A stretch of DNA of 64,000 nucleotides from Acinetobacter seifertii (GCF_000368065.1 NZ_KB851200.1:2101204-2165203); one strand, 5' to 3'. Numbered from the stretch's first letter, positions 1 through 9,242 are shown. Notes: generated by a model from the letters alone, not told the origin. Translations and numbers: made by a program.

Positions 1-291
1 TCCGAGTGGTAGAAGATACGGTTTTGGATGTTTATCGGTATAAAGTCCAATCCAAGGCTGAAGCAGTGAACCTGTAATTTGATATACAAACGAAATCAGG
101 CCAACTTGAGCAAAACTCAGCGAAAAGTTTGCTTTTAGCATTGGATAAATAGCGGGTAGCACTGCTTGAATCAAATCATTCAGTAAATGTGCGACCGCCA
201 CGGCGCCTACAATTTTAATAATCATTCCTTGAGGCTGATCATTTGCAACGGTATTGGCAATACCATCTTTCAATTGTATTGAAGACGTCAT
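1..291 (-). CDS. MFS exporter, fosmidomycin-resistance (Fsr) type, 5' part only
   Basis: The first 97 codons of a major facilitator superfamily transporter; the rest lies beyond the left edge. The polar N-terminus (about 25 residues) is followed by a helix containing AVAHLLNDLIQAVLPAIYP and then a segment ending in DKHPKPYLLPLG, the layout of the first two helices and the loop in Fsr-like drug exporters. The start is the ATG at 289-291. It is divergent from the AraC-type gene, with 105 bp between them carrying an inverted repeat, so that regulator probably controls it. The substrate cannot be judged from this fragment. Confidence 0.8.
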   Translation of the reverse strand, partial: MTSSIQLKDGIANTVANDQPQGMIIKIVGAVAVAHLLNDLIQAVLPAIYPMLKANFSLSFAQVGLISFVYQITGSLLQPWIGLYTDKHPKPYLLPLG

Positions 292-334
292 ACCTGAAAA
301 ACTCCAATATTCTAAGTAAGATGCTTATTGTAAA

Positions 335-381
335 TTGTCGCTTATAAAGTTATCTTCCAATAATCATTGTATAAGTGACAA
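335..381. promoter_or_regulatory. Inverted repeat between the Fsr-like gene and the AraC gene
   Basis: TTGTCGCTTATA at 335-346 and TATAAGTGACAA at 370-381 are inverted copies matching at 11 of 12 positions, separated by 23 bp. They fill most of the divergent intergenic region, so they are the best candidate operator for the adjacent AraC-type regulator. Binding is inferred, not shown. Confidence 0.5.
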
Positions 382-396
382 TTTTTAGGATAGTTT

Positions 397-1185
397 ATGT
401 CCGATTCTCTTATTCAGTCTGATTTATCTGAACTTGTGATTGGGCTATCTTCTGAGCATTCTTACCGAGAAATCACCCCTACCCACACGCATACACGTGC
501 GCAGTTTTTGTATGCATCCACAGGAAACATTCAGGTATTTACACCGAATAATGTCTGGATTGTGCCACCCATGTGTGCCTTATGGATTCCTGCTCATGTT
601 GAGCACAGTGTGATTTCACTAAGTCACGTGAAGTTAAATACGGCGTTGGTTGAAGTAAATGCAGCCGCTCTAATGGGGCAACATTGCTTTATTATTCGGG
701 TAAGCAACCTGTTGCATGAGCTTTTGATTCGTTTAAATGAAATTGAACGAGAAGACACGCCCAATACGGCGACGTCTCAAGAACTTTCCCGTTCTTTACA
801 AATTTTGATTTTTGAAGAAATTCATCGGGCCAATTTGTTGCCTATTCAGATTCCTTGGCCGAAAGACAAACGACTATTAAAAATTTGCCAAGAGTTATTA
901 CATACTCCTGACCATTCAAAAGACTTAACAGATTGGGCTGATGAGATTGGTGCGAGTTCTAGAACCCTAATGCGCATGTTCCAAAAAGAAACTGGACTGT
1001 CTTATCGGGCATGGGTCCAGCAAATGCATATTGCACTTGCCTTAAGTAAAATCGCGAATGGTGAATCTATTGCTCGAATTTCTGAATCACTGGGGTATAA
1101 CACCCCCAGTGCGTTCAGTGCGATGTTTAAGCGACATCTAGGAAAAACACCTCAGCAGTTTAGAAGTTCTGCGATGTCGCTATAA
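397..1185 (+). CDS. AraC-family transcriptional regulator with N-terminal cupin
   Basis: A 262-residue regulator. The N-terminal half is a cupin-type sensor domain (HTHTRAQFLYASTG near residue 30, then a PPMCALWIPAHVEHSV stretch). The C-terminal 100 residues form the two helix-turn-helix motifs of AraC proteins, ending in the typical GYNTPSAFSAMFKRHLGKTPQQFR block. The start has a good ribosome site (AGGA six bases upstream). It is divergent from an Fsr-like exporter and probably regulates it; AraC/cupin regulators of this size commonly control a neighbouring transporter. Its 3' end overlaps the convergent glutaminase gene by 34 bp. The effector is unknown. Confidence 0.9.
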   Translation: MSDSLIQSDLSELVIGLSSEHSYREITPTHTHTRAQFLYASTGNIQVFTPNNVWIVPPMCALWIPAHVEHSVISLSHVKLNTALVEVNAAALMGQHCFIIRVSNLLHELLIRLNEIEREDTPNTATSQELSRSLQILIFEEIHRANLLPIQIPWPKDKRLLKICQELLHTPDHSKDLTDWADEIGASSRTLMRMFQKETGLSYRAWVQQMHIALALSKIANGESIARISESLGYNTPSAFSAMFKRHLGKTPQQFRSSAMSL

Positions 1186-2474
1186 GTCTTTTTTTTTGCA
1201 GGTAGGTCATGCTTTTCAAGCAAATCGTCAAAATCATGGTAGACATGAAGCTCACGATCTTTACCAGTTCTCGCATGATCTAATCGTTGTTCAGGATCCA
1301 CTAAAACAAGCGTATGGCCATCATCAATCAGACGATCTACACCTTCTAAGAACATACGTTTACCCACATCGTGGATAAGTGAAATCTGGGTTAAATCAAT
1401 GACGATTGTGCTTTGGTCAGTTGTCTCGTCTTGTAAAATGCGCAACAACATTTCAGCTTCGGTAAATTTCAATACACCGCGAAGCACATATACACTTAAT
1501 GAAGCATCTTTTCCTGTACGGTAATGGCTTTGTACAATCGTTTGTGCAGAAGGTGTACCTTCCATGAGGTGTAATCCCATGTCACGGGATAACCGTTCTA
1601 AAATATCGATGCCTCGAATACTATGACCATGCTCATCTAAACGAGGAGAAAAAGCAGCAATACTGACCTGACCCGGCAGCACACCTAAAATACCGCCTGC
1701 TACACCACTCTTAGCAGGAATACCTACAGTCGACAACCAGTCACCCGCGGCATCATACATACCACAGCTCATCATGACACTGAGCACTTGTCTAACGACA
1801 GATCGGTTTAACAAACGCTTTCCAGTTTTAGGGTCAACCCCACCATTGGCAAGTACACTGCCCATACGTACCAAGTCTTTAACTGTAACCATGATCGCAC
1901 ATTGACGAATGTAACCATTCACAATATCGACAGGGTCAGTTTCTAAAATTCCGACAGTTCGCAACATATAACCGATCGAAAGATTACGGTAGGCAGTTTT
2001 GACTTCCGAATCATAAACAGACTCATCAAAACTTAATTCACGCCCTGCAAGTTCGCTCATAAAACGGCGTAGAATTTCTGCACTATGTAAACCATGCTTG
2101 ACCTGAATCAAGGAATGTACAGTAATTGCGCCAGAGTTAATCATCGGGTTTTTCGGACGTCCGTCTTTACCCAATGAAATTTCATTGAAGGCTTCCCCCG
2201 AAGGCTCTACCCCTACTTTCGCAAGTACTGCATCAATGCCAAGCTGTTGTAAAACATAGGCATATACGAACGGTTTAGAAATCGATTGAATGGTGAATTC
2301 AACATCATCATCTCCAATCGAATAAATTTCGCCATCTACCGTAGACATGGCTAAAGCTAATCGATCTGGATTTGCATTTGCTAACTCTGGAATATAGTCA
2401 GCTAGATGTCCGCTATTATCTACCTCACAGGCTTCTATCACATTTGCCAAATAATCTGGGAGAGGGGTTTTCAT
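1152..2474 (-). CDS. glsA: Glutaminase with C-terminal STAS domain
   Basis: Hydrolyses L-glutamine to glutamate and ammonia. Residues 1-310 are a serine-dependent beta-lactamase-like glutaminase: the SxxK motif is in QSISKPFVYAY (around residue 65), the conserved NPMINSGAI block follows, and KSGVAGGILGV closes the active site. Residues about 320-440 form a STAS (anti-sigma-antagonist-like) domain with the hydrophobic strand TIVIDLTQISLIHDVG. The STAS-fused form of about 440 residues is longer than the usual 310-residue enzyme. It is the only gene in its unit; its stop lies inside the 3' end of the convergent AraC gene. Confidence 0.93.
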   Translation of the reverse strand: MKTPLPDYLANVIEACEVDNSGHLADYIPELANANPDRLALAMSTVDGEIYSIGDDDVEFTIQSISKPFVYAYVLQQLGIDAVLAKVGVEPSGEAFNEISLGKDGRPKNPMINSGAITVHSLIQVKHGLHSAEILRRFMSELAGRELSFDESVYDSEVKTAYRNLSIGYMLRTVGILETDPVDIVNGYIRQCAIMVTVKDLVRMGSVLANGGVDPKTGKRLLNRSVVRQVLSVMMSCGMYDAAGDWLSTVGIPAKSGVAGGILGVLPGQVSIAAFSPRLDEHGHSIRGIDILERLSRDMGLHLMEGTPSAQTIVQSHYRTGKDASLSVYVLRGVLKFTEAEMLLRILQDETTDQSTIVIDLTQISLIHDVGKRMFLEGVDRLIDDGHTLVLVDPEQRLDHARTGKDRELHVYHDFDDLLEKHDLPAKKKTYSDIAELLNC

Positions 2475-2651
2475 GGTCAGTAACCTTAAATGAGGAGATT
2501 TACACTTTCGATCATTTTTTCAGCACAACCTGCTGATAATATTAAAATTATAATTTTTTAGTGAAATAAAAATCACGATATAAGTATTGTAATTCCGATG
2601 GCTTATTTATTTCAAGCTCATTATACGTTTTTAAAAACTTTAAATAGAAGA

Positions 2652-3134
2652 TTAGATTATTCTTTCTACAAATAGAACTCCATTTAAATGATCCACTTCA
2701 TGTTGAACAATTCGAGCCGGAAAACCATGGAAAACTGTTTCAACGGCTTCACCCTGAAGTGTTAAATATTTAACCTTAACCATTTCTGCACGTTCAACTT
2801 GTCCACGCTCATCTGGCACACTTAAGCAACCTTCTTCACCCAAAAGCGTTTCATTTGAGAACTCTAAAATTTCAGGATTCACCATCACTACAGCATCCAT
2901 TTCAGGTGCATCGGGATAACGTGGGTTTGGTCTGGAAGCCACAATAATGACGCGTTTAGAAATATAAACTTGTGGTGCGGCAATCCCTACGCCATTACGC
3001 TCAAGCATTGTTGCTTGCATAGCAGCAGCAAGCTGATAAAGCCAATCACTGTTCAACTCATTTGCCGAGACAGGAGCCGCAATCAGTTTTAAGATATCTT
3101 CACCACGCTTTGCGACTGGTAAAACTACACTCAT
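2652..3134 (-). CDS. def: Peptide deformylase
   Basis: Removes the formyl group from the N-terminal methionine of new proteins, in the cytoplasm. All three family motifs are present: GVGIAAPQ (usually GxGLAAxQ), EGCLSVP with the metal-binding cysteine, and QHEVDHLNG with the two metal-binding histidines and catalytic glutamate. At 160 residues it is near family length. It stands alone here, not next to fmt as the housekeeping copy often does, so it may be a second deformylase paralogue. Nothing suggests loss of function. Confidence 0.92.
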   Translation of the reverse strand: MSVVLPVAKRGEDILKLIAAPVSANELNSDWLYQLAAAMQATMLERNGVGIAAPQVYISKRVIIVASRPNPRYPDAPEMDAVVMVNPEILEFSNETLLGEEGCLSVPDERGQVERAEMVKVKYLTLQGEAVETVFHGFPARIVQHEVDHLNGVLFVERII

Positions 3135-3371
3135 CCTTTGAATCTCTCATTAAACTCAATATGACAAGTTTTATTGTGTCGCTGAACAGCTCAAAAGAAA
3201 AGTCATTCCTACATCTGTTTTTGTTTCATCTAATGCGTTTTTTGTTTTAAAGCTTTTTTATTTGAGTGATTGCAAAATCTAAACCTCCATATAGAACAAA
3301 TTTCCTCCATTTACTTTTACTTCACTTTTCCATTAATATCCAAACTTCAATTACAACAATTAAGTAAAAAA

Positions 3372-4670
3372 ATGGATCAGGACTTAACTTTGCAGGATGC
3401 GAACTATCTTAATAAAGAAGATAAACGAACCCTTGCCCTTTCTTCATTGGGCGGTGCTTTAGAGTTTTACGATTTCGTGATTTATGTGTTTTACGCCAAA
3501 ATCATTTCCGACCTCTTTTTCCCAAGCACACTCAGCCCATTTTGGGCCATGCTTAACACTTATGGCATTTTCGCAGCAGGTTACTTTTTTAGGCCATTAG
3601 GCGGAGTTGTCATGGCCCATTTTGGTGATCTGGTCGGGCGTAAAAAATTGTTTTCGCTTTCTATTTTGCTAATGGCGCTACCTACTCTGTTTATCGGGAT
3701 ATTGCCGACCTTTGAAAATATTGGATATTTGGCCCCCCTACTTTTATTACTTATGCGTGTGGTGCAAGGTATTGCGATTGGGGGTGAAATTCCAGCCGCA
3801 TGGACCTTTGTGTCTGAACATGTACCCGAAAGAAAAGTTGGTCTGGCAAATGGTTTATTGACTGCTGGACTGTCTCTAGGAATTTTACTAGGCGCGCTGA
3901 TGTCTCTATGGATTTCACTGAATTTTAGTGAAGGACAAATCCATGACTGGGCTTGGCGTATTCCTTTCATTGCAGGTGGTATTTTTGGTCTAGTCGCACT
4001 TTATTTACGGACTTATTTAAAAGAAACGCCTGTGTTTAAAGCTATGCAGGCACGTAAAGAAATTTCAAAAGAAATGCCTGTAAAACAAGTCTTAAAAACG
4101 CATAAAACAGCCGTTGCGATTGGCATGTTATTTACGTGGTTTTTAACCGGCTGTGTAGTGGTGGTGATTTTAGCCATGCCCAATTTATTGATTGGTTCAT
4201 TTGGCTTTGAGCGCGCGCAGACTTTTGAAATGCAAAGTGCGGCCATTGTCATGCAAATGGTCGGTTGTATTTTGGCAGGCTATTTTGCTGACCGTTTTGG
4301 CTGTGGCAAAGTCATGATGGTCGGCGCGCTTGCCGTTGCACTTACAGCAGCAGTTTTTTATAACAGTTTAGGACATGCCGCACATTCAACCATTTTTGGT
4401 TTATATATGCTGTTGGGTCTATGCTCTGGTACTGTCGGCATAGTGTCGAGCAGTATGGTCAAAATGTTCCCCGCGCCTGTGCGTTTCTCGGGCATTTCAT
4501 TTTCTTATAATTTATCGTATGCAATTGTTGGTGGTATGACACTGCCTCTCGTTCATTGGCTCAGTCAATATAGTGATATTGGTGCGATGTATTATATTTT
4601 CGCGCTGACCATTTTGGCCTTTGTGACTGCTTTTGTATTTTGGAATAAGTTTGAAAAAAACAGATATTAA
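3372..4670 (+). CDS. MFS transporter, metabolite:H+ symporter (MHS) type
   Basis: A 432-residue, 12-helix importer of the metabolite:H+ symporter branch of the MFS. Visible hallmarks are LGGALEFYDFVIYVFYAKII in the first helix, the loop motif GDLVGRKKLF between helices 2 and 3, and RVVQGIAIGGEIPAAWTFVSEH in helices 4-5. The start chosen is the ATG at 3372, giving a normal N-terminus; the open frame extends to 3270 but that extension has no family character. MHS carriers take up organic acids or osmolytes; the substrate is not predictable here. It is convergent with the porin of the catabolic locus and shares a bidirectional terminator with it. Confidence 0.88.
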   Translation: MDQDLTLQDANYLNKEDKRTLALSSLGGALEFYDFVIYVFYAKIISDLFFPSTLSPFWAMLNTYGIFAAGYFFRPLGGVVMAHFGDLVGRKKLFSLSILLMALPTLFIGILPTFENIGYLAPLLLLLMRVVQGIAIGGEIPAAWTFVSEHVPERKVGLANGLLTAGLSLGILLGALMSLWISLNFSEGQIHDWAWRIPFIAGGIFGLVALYLRTYLKETPVFKAMQARKEISKEMPVKQVLKTHKTAVAIGMLFTWFLTGCVVVVILAMPNLLIGSFGFERAQTFEMQSAAIVMQMVGCILAGYFADRFGCGKVMMVGALAVALTAAVFYNSLGHAAHSTIFGLYMLLGLCSGTVGIVSSSMVKMFPAPVRFSGISFSYNLSYAIVGGMTLPLVHWLSQYSDIGAMYYIFALTILAFVTAFVFWNKFEKNRY

Positions 4671-4689
4671 ACGCTTTAACTTATTAAAT

Positions 4690-4718
4690 AAAAAACCACG
4701 CCGATTGCGTGGTTTTTT
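4690..4718. terminator. Bidirectional terminator between MHS transporter and porin
   Basis: The perfect stem AAAAAACCACGC / GCGTGGTTTTTT with a five-base loop has a T-run on both strands. It can end both the plus-strand transporter and the minus-strand porin transcripts. Confidence 0.85.
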
Positions 4719-4731
4719 ATTGCTGCTTACT

Positions 4732-5928
4732 TTAGAAAGTAAAGCCAATATTAAAGTTAATACGATATAACCATTTATCGCTGTTTGGCGAGCTTGCAGA
4801 GGTATAACCCGTTGAGTTTGTAGAACCACCAATAATGTTGGAGTTTTTACCCCACGTATAATCTGCCCAAACCATAAAGGGTGAAGCAATAAACATCATA
4901 CCTGTAGTGTTCATTTGCGAGTCGGACCAATCATCACGTTTTTTATCAAGGTAACTATAGTCATTATAAAACTTAATGGATTTTAGCTTACCCATATTGG
5001 TGACAGGCAACGTATAGGCAAGGTTTAAACTGGCAATCGTACCTTCCGAAGCAATGAAATAAGCAGGTGTAAGGCCGTTTGCTCCCATCAAAGTCATATC
5101 ACTATTTACACCATCTGGATTTTTAGCATCGTACTGATAGTGAATGACCGAGCTTTGTAAATTAAAGCGTTTGTAGTTGTTTTCGGTGTGCAAACCGACT
5201 GCATAATATTTGCCGTCTTTATCGGTAATATCATTATGCAACTGAGCAATTGCACCCGATACACCGAACTCTTGCTTACCGAAATCAGTCTCTAACTTGC
5301 GAACAATACGGGTATTCACCTGATTGCGCTTTTCATTTTGATAGGCTTTTTGAGATGGAAATGCATTTCCTGCCAAGTCATCATAAGTTGCACTTTCAGG
5401 TGAATAACGCAAATTCGTCTCTAACATTTGCGGGTAATACCCGAGTTTTAAATCCCAATCTTTGTCGTGATAATTCCAGTTAATCCCCGGTGCAATATTG
5501 TTGCCATAGCCTAAAAAGAATGGAATGTGATAGGTCCAGCCATTTTGTGGGTATGGATAAATCGTGAAAGGTTTATAGACAAGACCTGCTTCAATGCTGT
5601 TATTGGCATCTAAGTTATAGCCGACATATGCTTTTTCAATGGACGTTTTCTGTTGGTCTTGAAACATATAACTGGCATTGATGTAGGCATCATCAAATTT
5701 ACCTTTTAGATCAACCCTGAAAATATCAAAATGGAGCTTACCAAAACCACGGTTTGGCCCTTCCCAATCTTCATAGCGTTGATTTAACCGAACCACCCCA
5801 CCTAACTTTAATGAGTCGGAGCCGTCATCACTTTTCCATTCAAGCAATGAATCTTTTGCAAATGCATTGACGCTTACCCCCAGCGTAAGCGGTGCAATGA
5901 ATGCCATGATCAATGAAGTCTTTTTCAT
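4732..5928 (-). CDS. Outer-membrane porin of the catabolic locus (OprO/OprP-like)
   Basis: A 398-residue protein with a cleavable signal peptide (SVNAFAKD around residue 25), alternating aromatic beta-strands throughout and a C-terminal phenylalanine (NFNIGFTF), the signature of an outer-membrane beta-barrel. The early KLGGVVRLNQRYEDW and FRVDLKGKFDDAYINASYMF segments resemble the phosphate-selective-porin fold used by several aromatic-compound porins. It probably admits the substrate of the adjacent minus-strand cluster. It has its own promoter region: a strong terminator (6028-6076) ends the upstream operon, and the region between holds a palindrome shared with the IclR locus. The exact substrate is unknown. 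Confidence 0.8.
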   Translation of the reverse strand: MKKTSLIMAFIAPLTLGVSVNAFAKDSLLEWKSDDGSDSLKLGGVVRLNQRYEDWEGPNRGFGKLHFDIFRVDLKGKFDDAYINASYMFQDQQKTSIEKAYVGYNLDANNSIEAGLVYKPFTIYPYPQNGWTYHIPFFLGYGNNIAPGINWNYHDKDWDLKLGYYPQMLETNLRYSPESATYDDLAGNAFPSQKAYQNEKRNQVNTRIVRKLETDFGKQEFGVSGAIAQLHNDITDKDGKYYAVGLHTENNYKRFNLQSSVIHYQYDAKNPDGVNSDMTLMGANGLTPAYFIASEGTIASLNLAYTLPVTNMGKLKSIKFYNDYSYLDKKRDDWSDSQMNTTGMMFIASPFMVWADYTWGKNSNIIGGSTNSTGYTSASSPNSDKWLYRINFNIGFTF

Positions 5929-5945
5929 CTCTACATCCTTGATTG

Positions 5946-5968
5946 AGTTCCAGCGTCCTGCTGGAACT
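5946..5968. promoter_or_regulatory. Perfect inverted repeat in the porin 5' leader
   Basis: AGTTCCAGC (5946-5954) and GCTGGAACT (5960-5968) form a 9-bp perfect stem with a five-base loop just upstream of the porin ribosome site (AAGGATGTAGAG on the minus strand). There is no T-run in the reading direction, so it is not a terminator. It could be an mRNA-stabilising hairpin or an operator. Confidence 0.5.
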
Positions 5969-5974
5969 TTATTT

Positions 5975-5990
5975 GTTTTACCTGTAAAAC
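5975..5990. promoter_or_regulatory. Palindrome GTTTTAC-CT-GTAAAAC, candidate IclR site 1
   Basis: A perfect 7+2+7 palindrome upstream of the porin, inside a TTTGTTTTA...AAAA frame that recurs at 18201-18218 and 18347-18364 around the IclR gene start. Shared placement suggests it is the binding site of the local IclR regulator. Confidence 0.55.
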
Positions 5991-6027
5991 TTAGTTTTTA
6001 TTGTTTTTTAGACAAAAAATTTTATCT

Positions 6028-6076
6028 AAAAAAAGGATGGCTTAGCAGCTCCCATCGCATATGTACTAAGCCATCC
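6028..6076 (-). terminator. Terminator of the aromatic operon
   Basis: On the minus strand GGATGGCTTAG and CTAAGCCATCC (66-76 and 35-45 of the 6000 block) form a perfect 11-bp stem followed by a run of seven T. It lies directly after the TPP-enzyme gene and separates the porin as its own unit. Confidence 0.85.
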
Positions 6077-6083
6077 AAACTGG

Positions 6084-7724
6084 TTAATACAGTTTCTTTT
6101 GCGGTGGACCCGCGAAGTTTAATGGTCCAATCGAGTTCATATCGAGCTCAATCACGGTTGGCCCTTCAAAAGCAACAGCCTCTTGAATAACCGTTTTAAA
6201 CTCATCTGCACTACCCACTTTCCAGCTCTTCACACCCATTGATTCGCCAAGAAGTTTGTAGTCAGGCGTATGCAATTCATTGAAATACTGACGACCACCA
6301 AAGTAGTTATTTTGAATGCCGCGCATTACGCCATAACCACCGTCATTCATAATCATTAAGACCATGTTGGTGTTTTCTTGCACCATAGTTGCAATTTCAC
6401 CAATACCAAGCATTAAGCCGCCATCACCGACTAAACCAATTACTTTTTTGTCAGGGTTAGCAACCGAAGCACCGATTGCAGTTGCAAGGCCTAAACCAAT
6501 TGCGCCTGCAAGTGAGTGGATGTTTTGGTTTGGTGCTTGTACAGAGAATAAACGACTACCCCATGTGCTTCCCGACATGGTGATGTCACGTACAAAAATA
6601 CCGTCTTGCGGTAATGCTGCACGCAAGTGATCACAGATTAAAGCGTATTGGTCGATTTGTTTGCGCAGTGCATCAATTGCAGCCTGTTTTGCTGCCACTA
6701 CAGCAGCATCGTAATCGGCATCAACTTTTGAGGTTCCGTTAAGCTGTTCCAACACACGTGTTAAGACATCTTTGGCATCGCCACAAATGAAGTTGCGGAT
6801 TTTGTAATTACGTTGCTGAGCCACTGGGTTGGCATCTACCTGAATAATATTTTCAGGGAACTCAACCGAATAGGTTTTAGTTTCATTACTACGTAAACGA
6901 GAACCCACAACAACCATCAAGTCAGCATCTTTTAATAACTGCTCAACACCTGCCGAGTTATGGAAAGCACCTAAACTACGTGGGTGATCATCTGCCAAAA
7001 CACCGCGGCCGTGCGTAGACGACACAACCGGAATACCTAAATCTGCAATTGCTTTAACTTCAGCAACGCTATTTAAAGTTCCACCGCCAATCCAGAAAAT
7101 CGGGCGTTTTGCTTTTTTGATTTCACTGACAAGAAGATCAATTTCAGCTTGCTCTGCCTGTGGCAACTCAAGTGCTTTTACTGGCCCAAGATTAAGTGGC
7201 AAGTCAATTTCTGCTGCTTGTACATCAATTGGTAGCTCAACACTTACTGGTCCCATTGGAACCGTAGTTGCGACACGGATGGCTTCACGAATCACACCAA
7301 CTGCATTGTCTGGACTTGTAATGCGGAATGCCGCTTTGCTTGATGCACGTAAAAACGTAAGTTGGTCTTTGGTTTCATGGATGAAGCTTGCATCGCGGTC
7401 GAGATATTCACGCTCAACTTGACCTGTTAAATGTAATACAGGGCTACCAGCATTCATTGCTTCAATCAGTGAACCTACCGCATTACCTGCACCAGCACCT
7501 GTACTGGTTAAGGCTACCCCTAAACCTTTAAAGCGTGAGTGTGCATCTGCCATGGTGACTGCACCCGCTTCACCACGTGCTGCAACAAAGCGCATTTTTT
7601 CACGGCGCCCTACTGCATCGGCAATAGGTAAATTGTGGATGGAAATAACACCATAAATACTATCAACTTGGTGCGCTTCTAAAACTCTTGCGATTGCTTC
7701 GCCTACATTTACACGTTCAGTCAT
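6084..7724 (-). CDS. Thiamine-pyrophosphate enzyme, acetolactate synthase/decarboxylase type
   Basis: A 546-residue ThDP-dependent enzyme of the acetolactate synthase/benzoylformate decarboxylase fold: an N-terminal pyrimidine-binding domain with the catalytic glutamate in AARGEAGAV (around residue 50), a central domain, and a C-terminal PP domain with the GDG motif (VGDGGLMLGIGEIA) and ND about 26 residues later. Family members decarboxylate or ligate 2-oxo acids. Being last in the catabolic operon and adjacent to an aldehyde dehydrogenase fits a 2-oxo-acid decarboxylase whose aldehyde product is then oxidised; that is inference. No small regulatory subunit is nearby, so true acetolactate synthase (ilvB) is unlikely. 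Confidence 0.82.
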   Translation of the reverse strand: MTERVNVGEAIARVLEAHQVDSIYGVISIHNLPIADAVGRREKMRFVAARGEAGAVTMADAHSRFKGLGVALTSTGAGAGNAVGSLIEAMNAGSPVLHLTGQVEREYLDRDASFIHETKDQLTFLRASSKAAFRITSPDNAVGVIREAIRVATTVPMGPVSVELPIDVQAAEIDLPLNLGPVKALELPQAEQAEIDLLVSEIKKAKRPIFWIGGGTLNSVAEVKAIADLGIPVVSSTHGRGVLADDHPRSLGAFHNSAGVEQLLKDADLMVVVGSRLRSNETKTYSVEFPENIIQVDANPVAQQRNYKIRNFICGDAKDVLTRVLEQLNGTSKVDADYDAAVVAAKQAAIDALRKQIDQYALICDHLRAALPQDGIFVRDITMSGSTWGSRLFSVQAPNQNIHSLAGAIGLGLATAIGASVANPDKKVIGLVGDGGLMLGIGEIATMVQENTNMVLMIMNDGGYGVMRGIQNNYFGGRQYFNELHTPDYKLLGESMGVKSWKVGSADEFKTVIQEAVAFEGPTVIELDMNSIGPLNFAGPPQKKLY

Positions 7725-7762
7725 GTCTGTTCCTCAAAATTTGTTTTCAGTCCTTGAATTTA

Positions 7763-9229
7763 TTAATCGCACCAAGGGTTAGGCTGTTCATTCAGCCCCA
7801 TATAAATACTCTTTTGTTGCATGTACGATAAAATGCCCAAACGGCCTTTTTCGCGCCCGATTCCACTGTCTTTAAAGCCACCAAACGGCGCACTAATCGA
7901 GAATTTTTTGTAGGTATTAATCCATACCGTTCCTACTTCTAATGCACGTGCAATACGCCAAGCTTTGCGATAGCTTTCAGTCCAGATGCCTGCGGCAAGA
8001 CCAAAACAACTGTCATTGGCTTGGGCAATTAAATCTTGCTCGTTGTCATATTTCATAACGACTAAAACAGGGCCAAAAATTTCTTCCTGACAAGTTTGAG
8101 CACTGTTATTTAAGCCAGTAATAATCGTTGGTAAGTAATAACTTCCTTTGGCATAGTCACCAGTCGTAAGTGCTTCACCACCAATCAGAACTTGACCTCC
8201 TTCACTTTTGGCAAGCTGTACATAGCGGTCAACTGACTGCAAATGTTTGTCATTCACTAGTGGCCCTAAATGCACACCCGCCTGGTCTGGATGGCCCACA
8301 CGTAAGCCTTTGGTAATTTCAACCAAACGCGTTAAAAACTGATCGTAAAGACTGCTATGAATAAACAAGCGAGAACCTGCAATACACGCTTGGCCTGCTG
8401 AGCTAAAAATACCGTACGCAACACCTTTAGCAGCCAGTTCAACATCTGCATCCGGCAAAACGATGGTGGGTGACTTGCCACCTAACTCAAGCGAAGTAGT
8501 AATCAGTTTGTCTGCGGCAATATGTGCCAAATGACGACCCGTGGTTGTTCCACCTGTAAAAGAGATTTTACGAACCAACGGGTGCTGAGCAATTGCATCA
8601 CCAATCACTGAACCACGCCCAACCAACACACTAAGTAAACCTTTTGGTAAGCCTGCTTCTTCAAAAATTTTGGCAAGCTCTAAAGCAATCAGTGAAGTTG
8701 CTTCTGCTGGTTTTAACACCACTGCATTTCCCGCTGCCAAAGCTGGAGCAAGCTTTTGAACTTCACTCGCAATTGGAGAGTTCCAAGGGGTAATAGCTGC
8801 CACAACGCCCACAGGTTCATGCACACTCATGGTCATAAAGTCTGGAGCACGTTGAGTAGTGAGCTCATCGTTCAACGTTTCACATGCCGCCGCAACATAA
8901 CGTGCAGTCGCCGCAGCGCTCATCACCAAACCGCGAGTTTCGGTTAAAGGCTTCCCATTATCGCGGGTTTGTAATTTCGCTAACTCATCTACACGTGCCT
9001 CAATAATGTCTGCAACTTTGTAGAGAATACGTGCGCGCTCATGCGGTAAGCTGTTTCTCCAGCTCGGCTCACGCCAAGCCTGATCCGCTTTTTCAATTGC
9101 TTCATTTACATCATCAAGCGTTGCCGTTGAAAGCTCAGCATTTACCGACTGATCTGCCGGAAACAGGCTTTGAATGACTGCACCACGGCCTAAACGCCAT
9201 TCACCTGCAATATAAATTTCCTTTGCCAT
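7763..9229 (-). CDS. NAD(P)-dependent aldehyde dehydrogenase
   Basis: A 488-residue aldehyde dehydrogenase oxidising an aldehyde to its acid. Visible: the cofactor-site ITPWNSPIASEVQKLAPALA, the catalytic glutamate in LELGGKSP, and the nucleophilic cysteine in SAGQACIAGSRLF. The ATG at 9229 is preferred because AAGAAGGA sits seven bases upstream; an in-frame TTG two codons earlier is an alternative. It is 13 bp downstream of the aspartate-dehydrogenase-like gene and followed by the TPP enzyme, so all are probably cotranscribed. The likely substrate is an aldehyde of the locus's aromatic pathway. Confidence 0.88.
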   Translation of the reverse strand: MAKEIYIAGEWRLGRGAVIQSLFPADQSVNAELSTATLDDVNEAIEKADQAWREPSWRNSLPHERARILYKVADIIEARVDELAKLQTRDNGKPLTETRGLVMSAAATARYVAAACETLNDELTTQRAPDFMTMSVHEPVGVVAAITPWNSPIASEVQKLAPALAAGNAVVLKPAEATSLIALELAKIFEEAGLPKGLLSVLVGRGSVIGDAIAQHPLVRKISFTGGTTTGRHLAHIAADKLITTSLELGGKSPTIVLPDADVELAAKGVAYGIFSSAGQACIAGSRLFIHSSLYDQFLTRLVEITKGLRVGHPDQAGVHLGPLVNDKHLQSVDRYVQLAKSEGGQVLIGGEALTTGDYAKGSYYLPTIITGLNNSAQTCQEEIFGPVLVVMKYDNEQDLIAQANDSCFGLAAGIWTESYRKAWRIARALEVGTVWINTYKKFSISAPFGGFKDSGIGREKGRLGILSYMQQKSIYMGLNEQPNPWCD

Positions 9230-9242
9230 GATCAAATCCTTC

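Noticed and set aside
1196..1378. Plus-strand frame inside the glutaminase gene
   Set aside because: Lies entirely antisense to a strongly conserved protein and has no family character.
3241..3250. TTTGTTTTAA near the MHS transporter as a fourth IclR site
   Set aside because: Only the left half of the motif is present and no palindrome follows.
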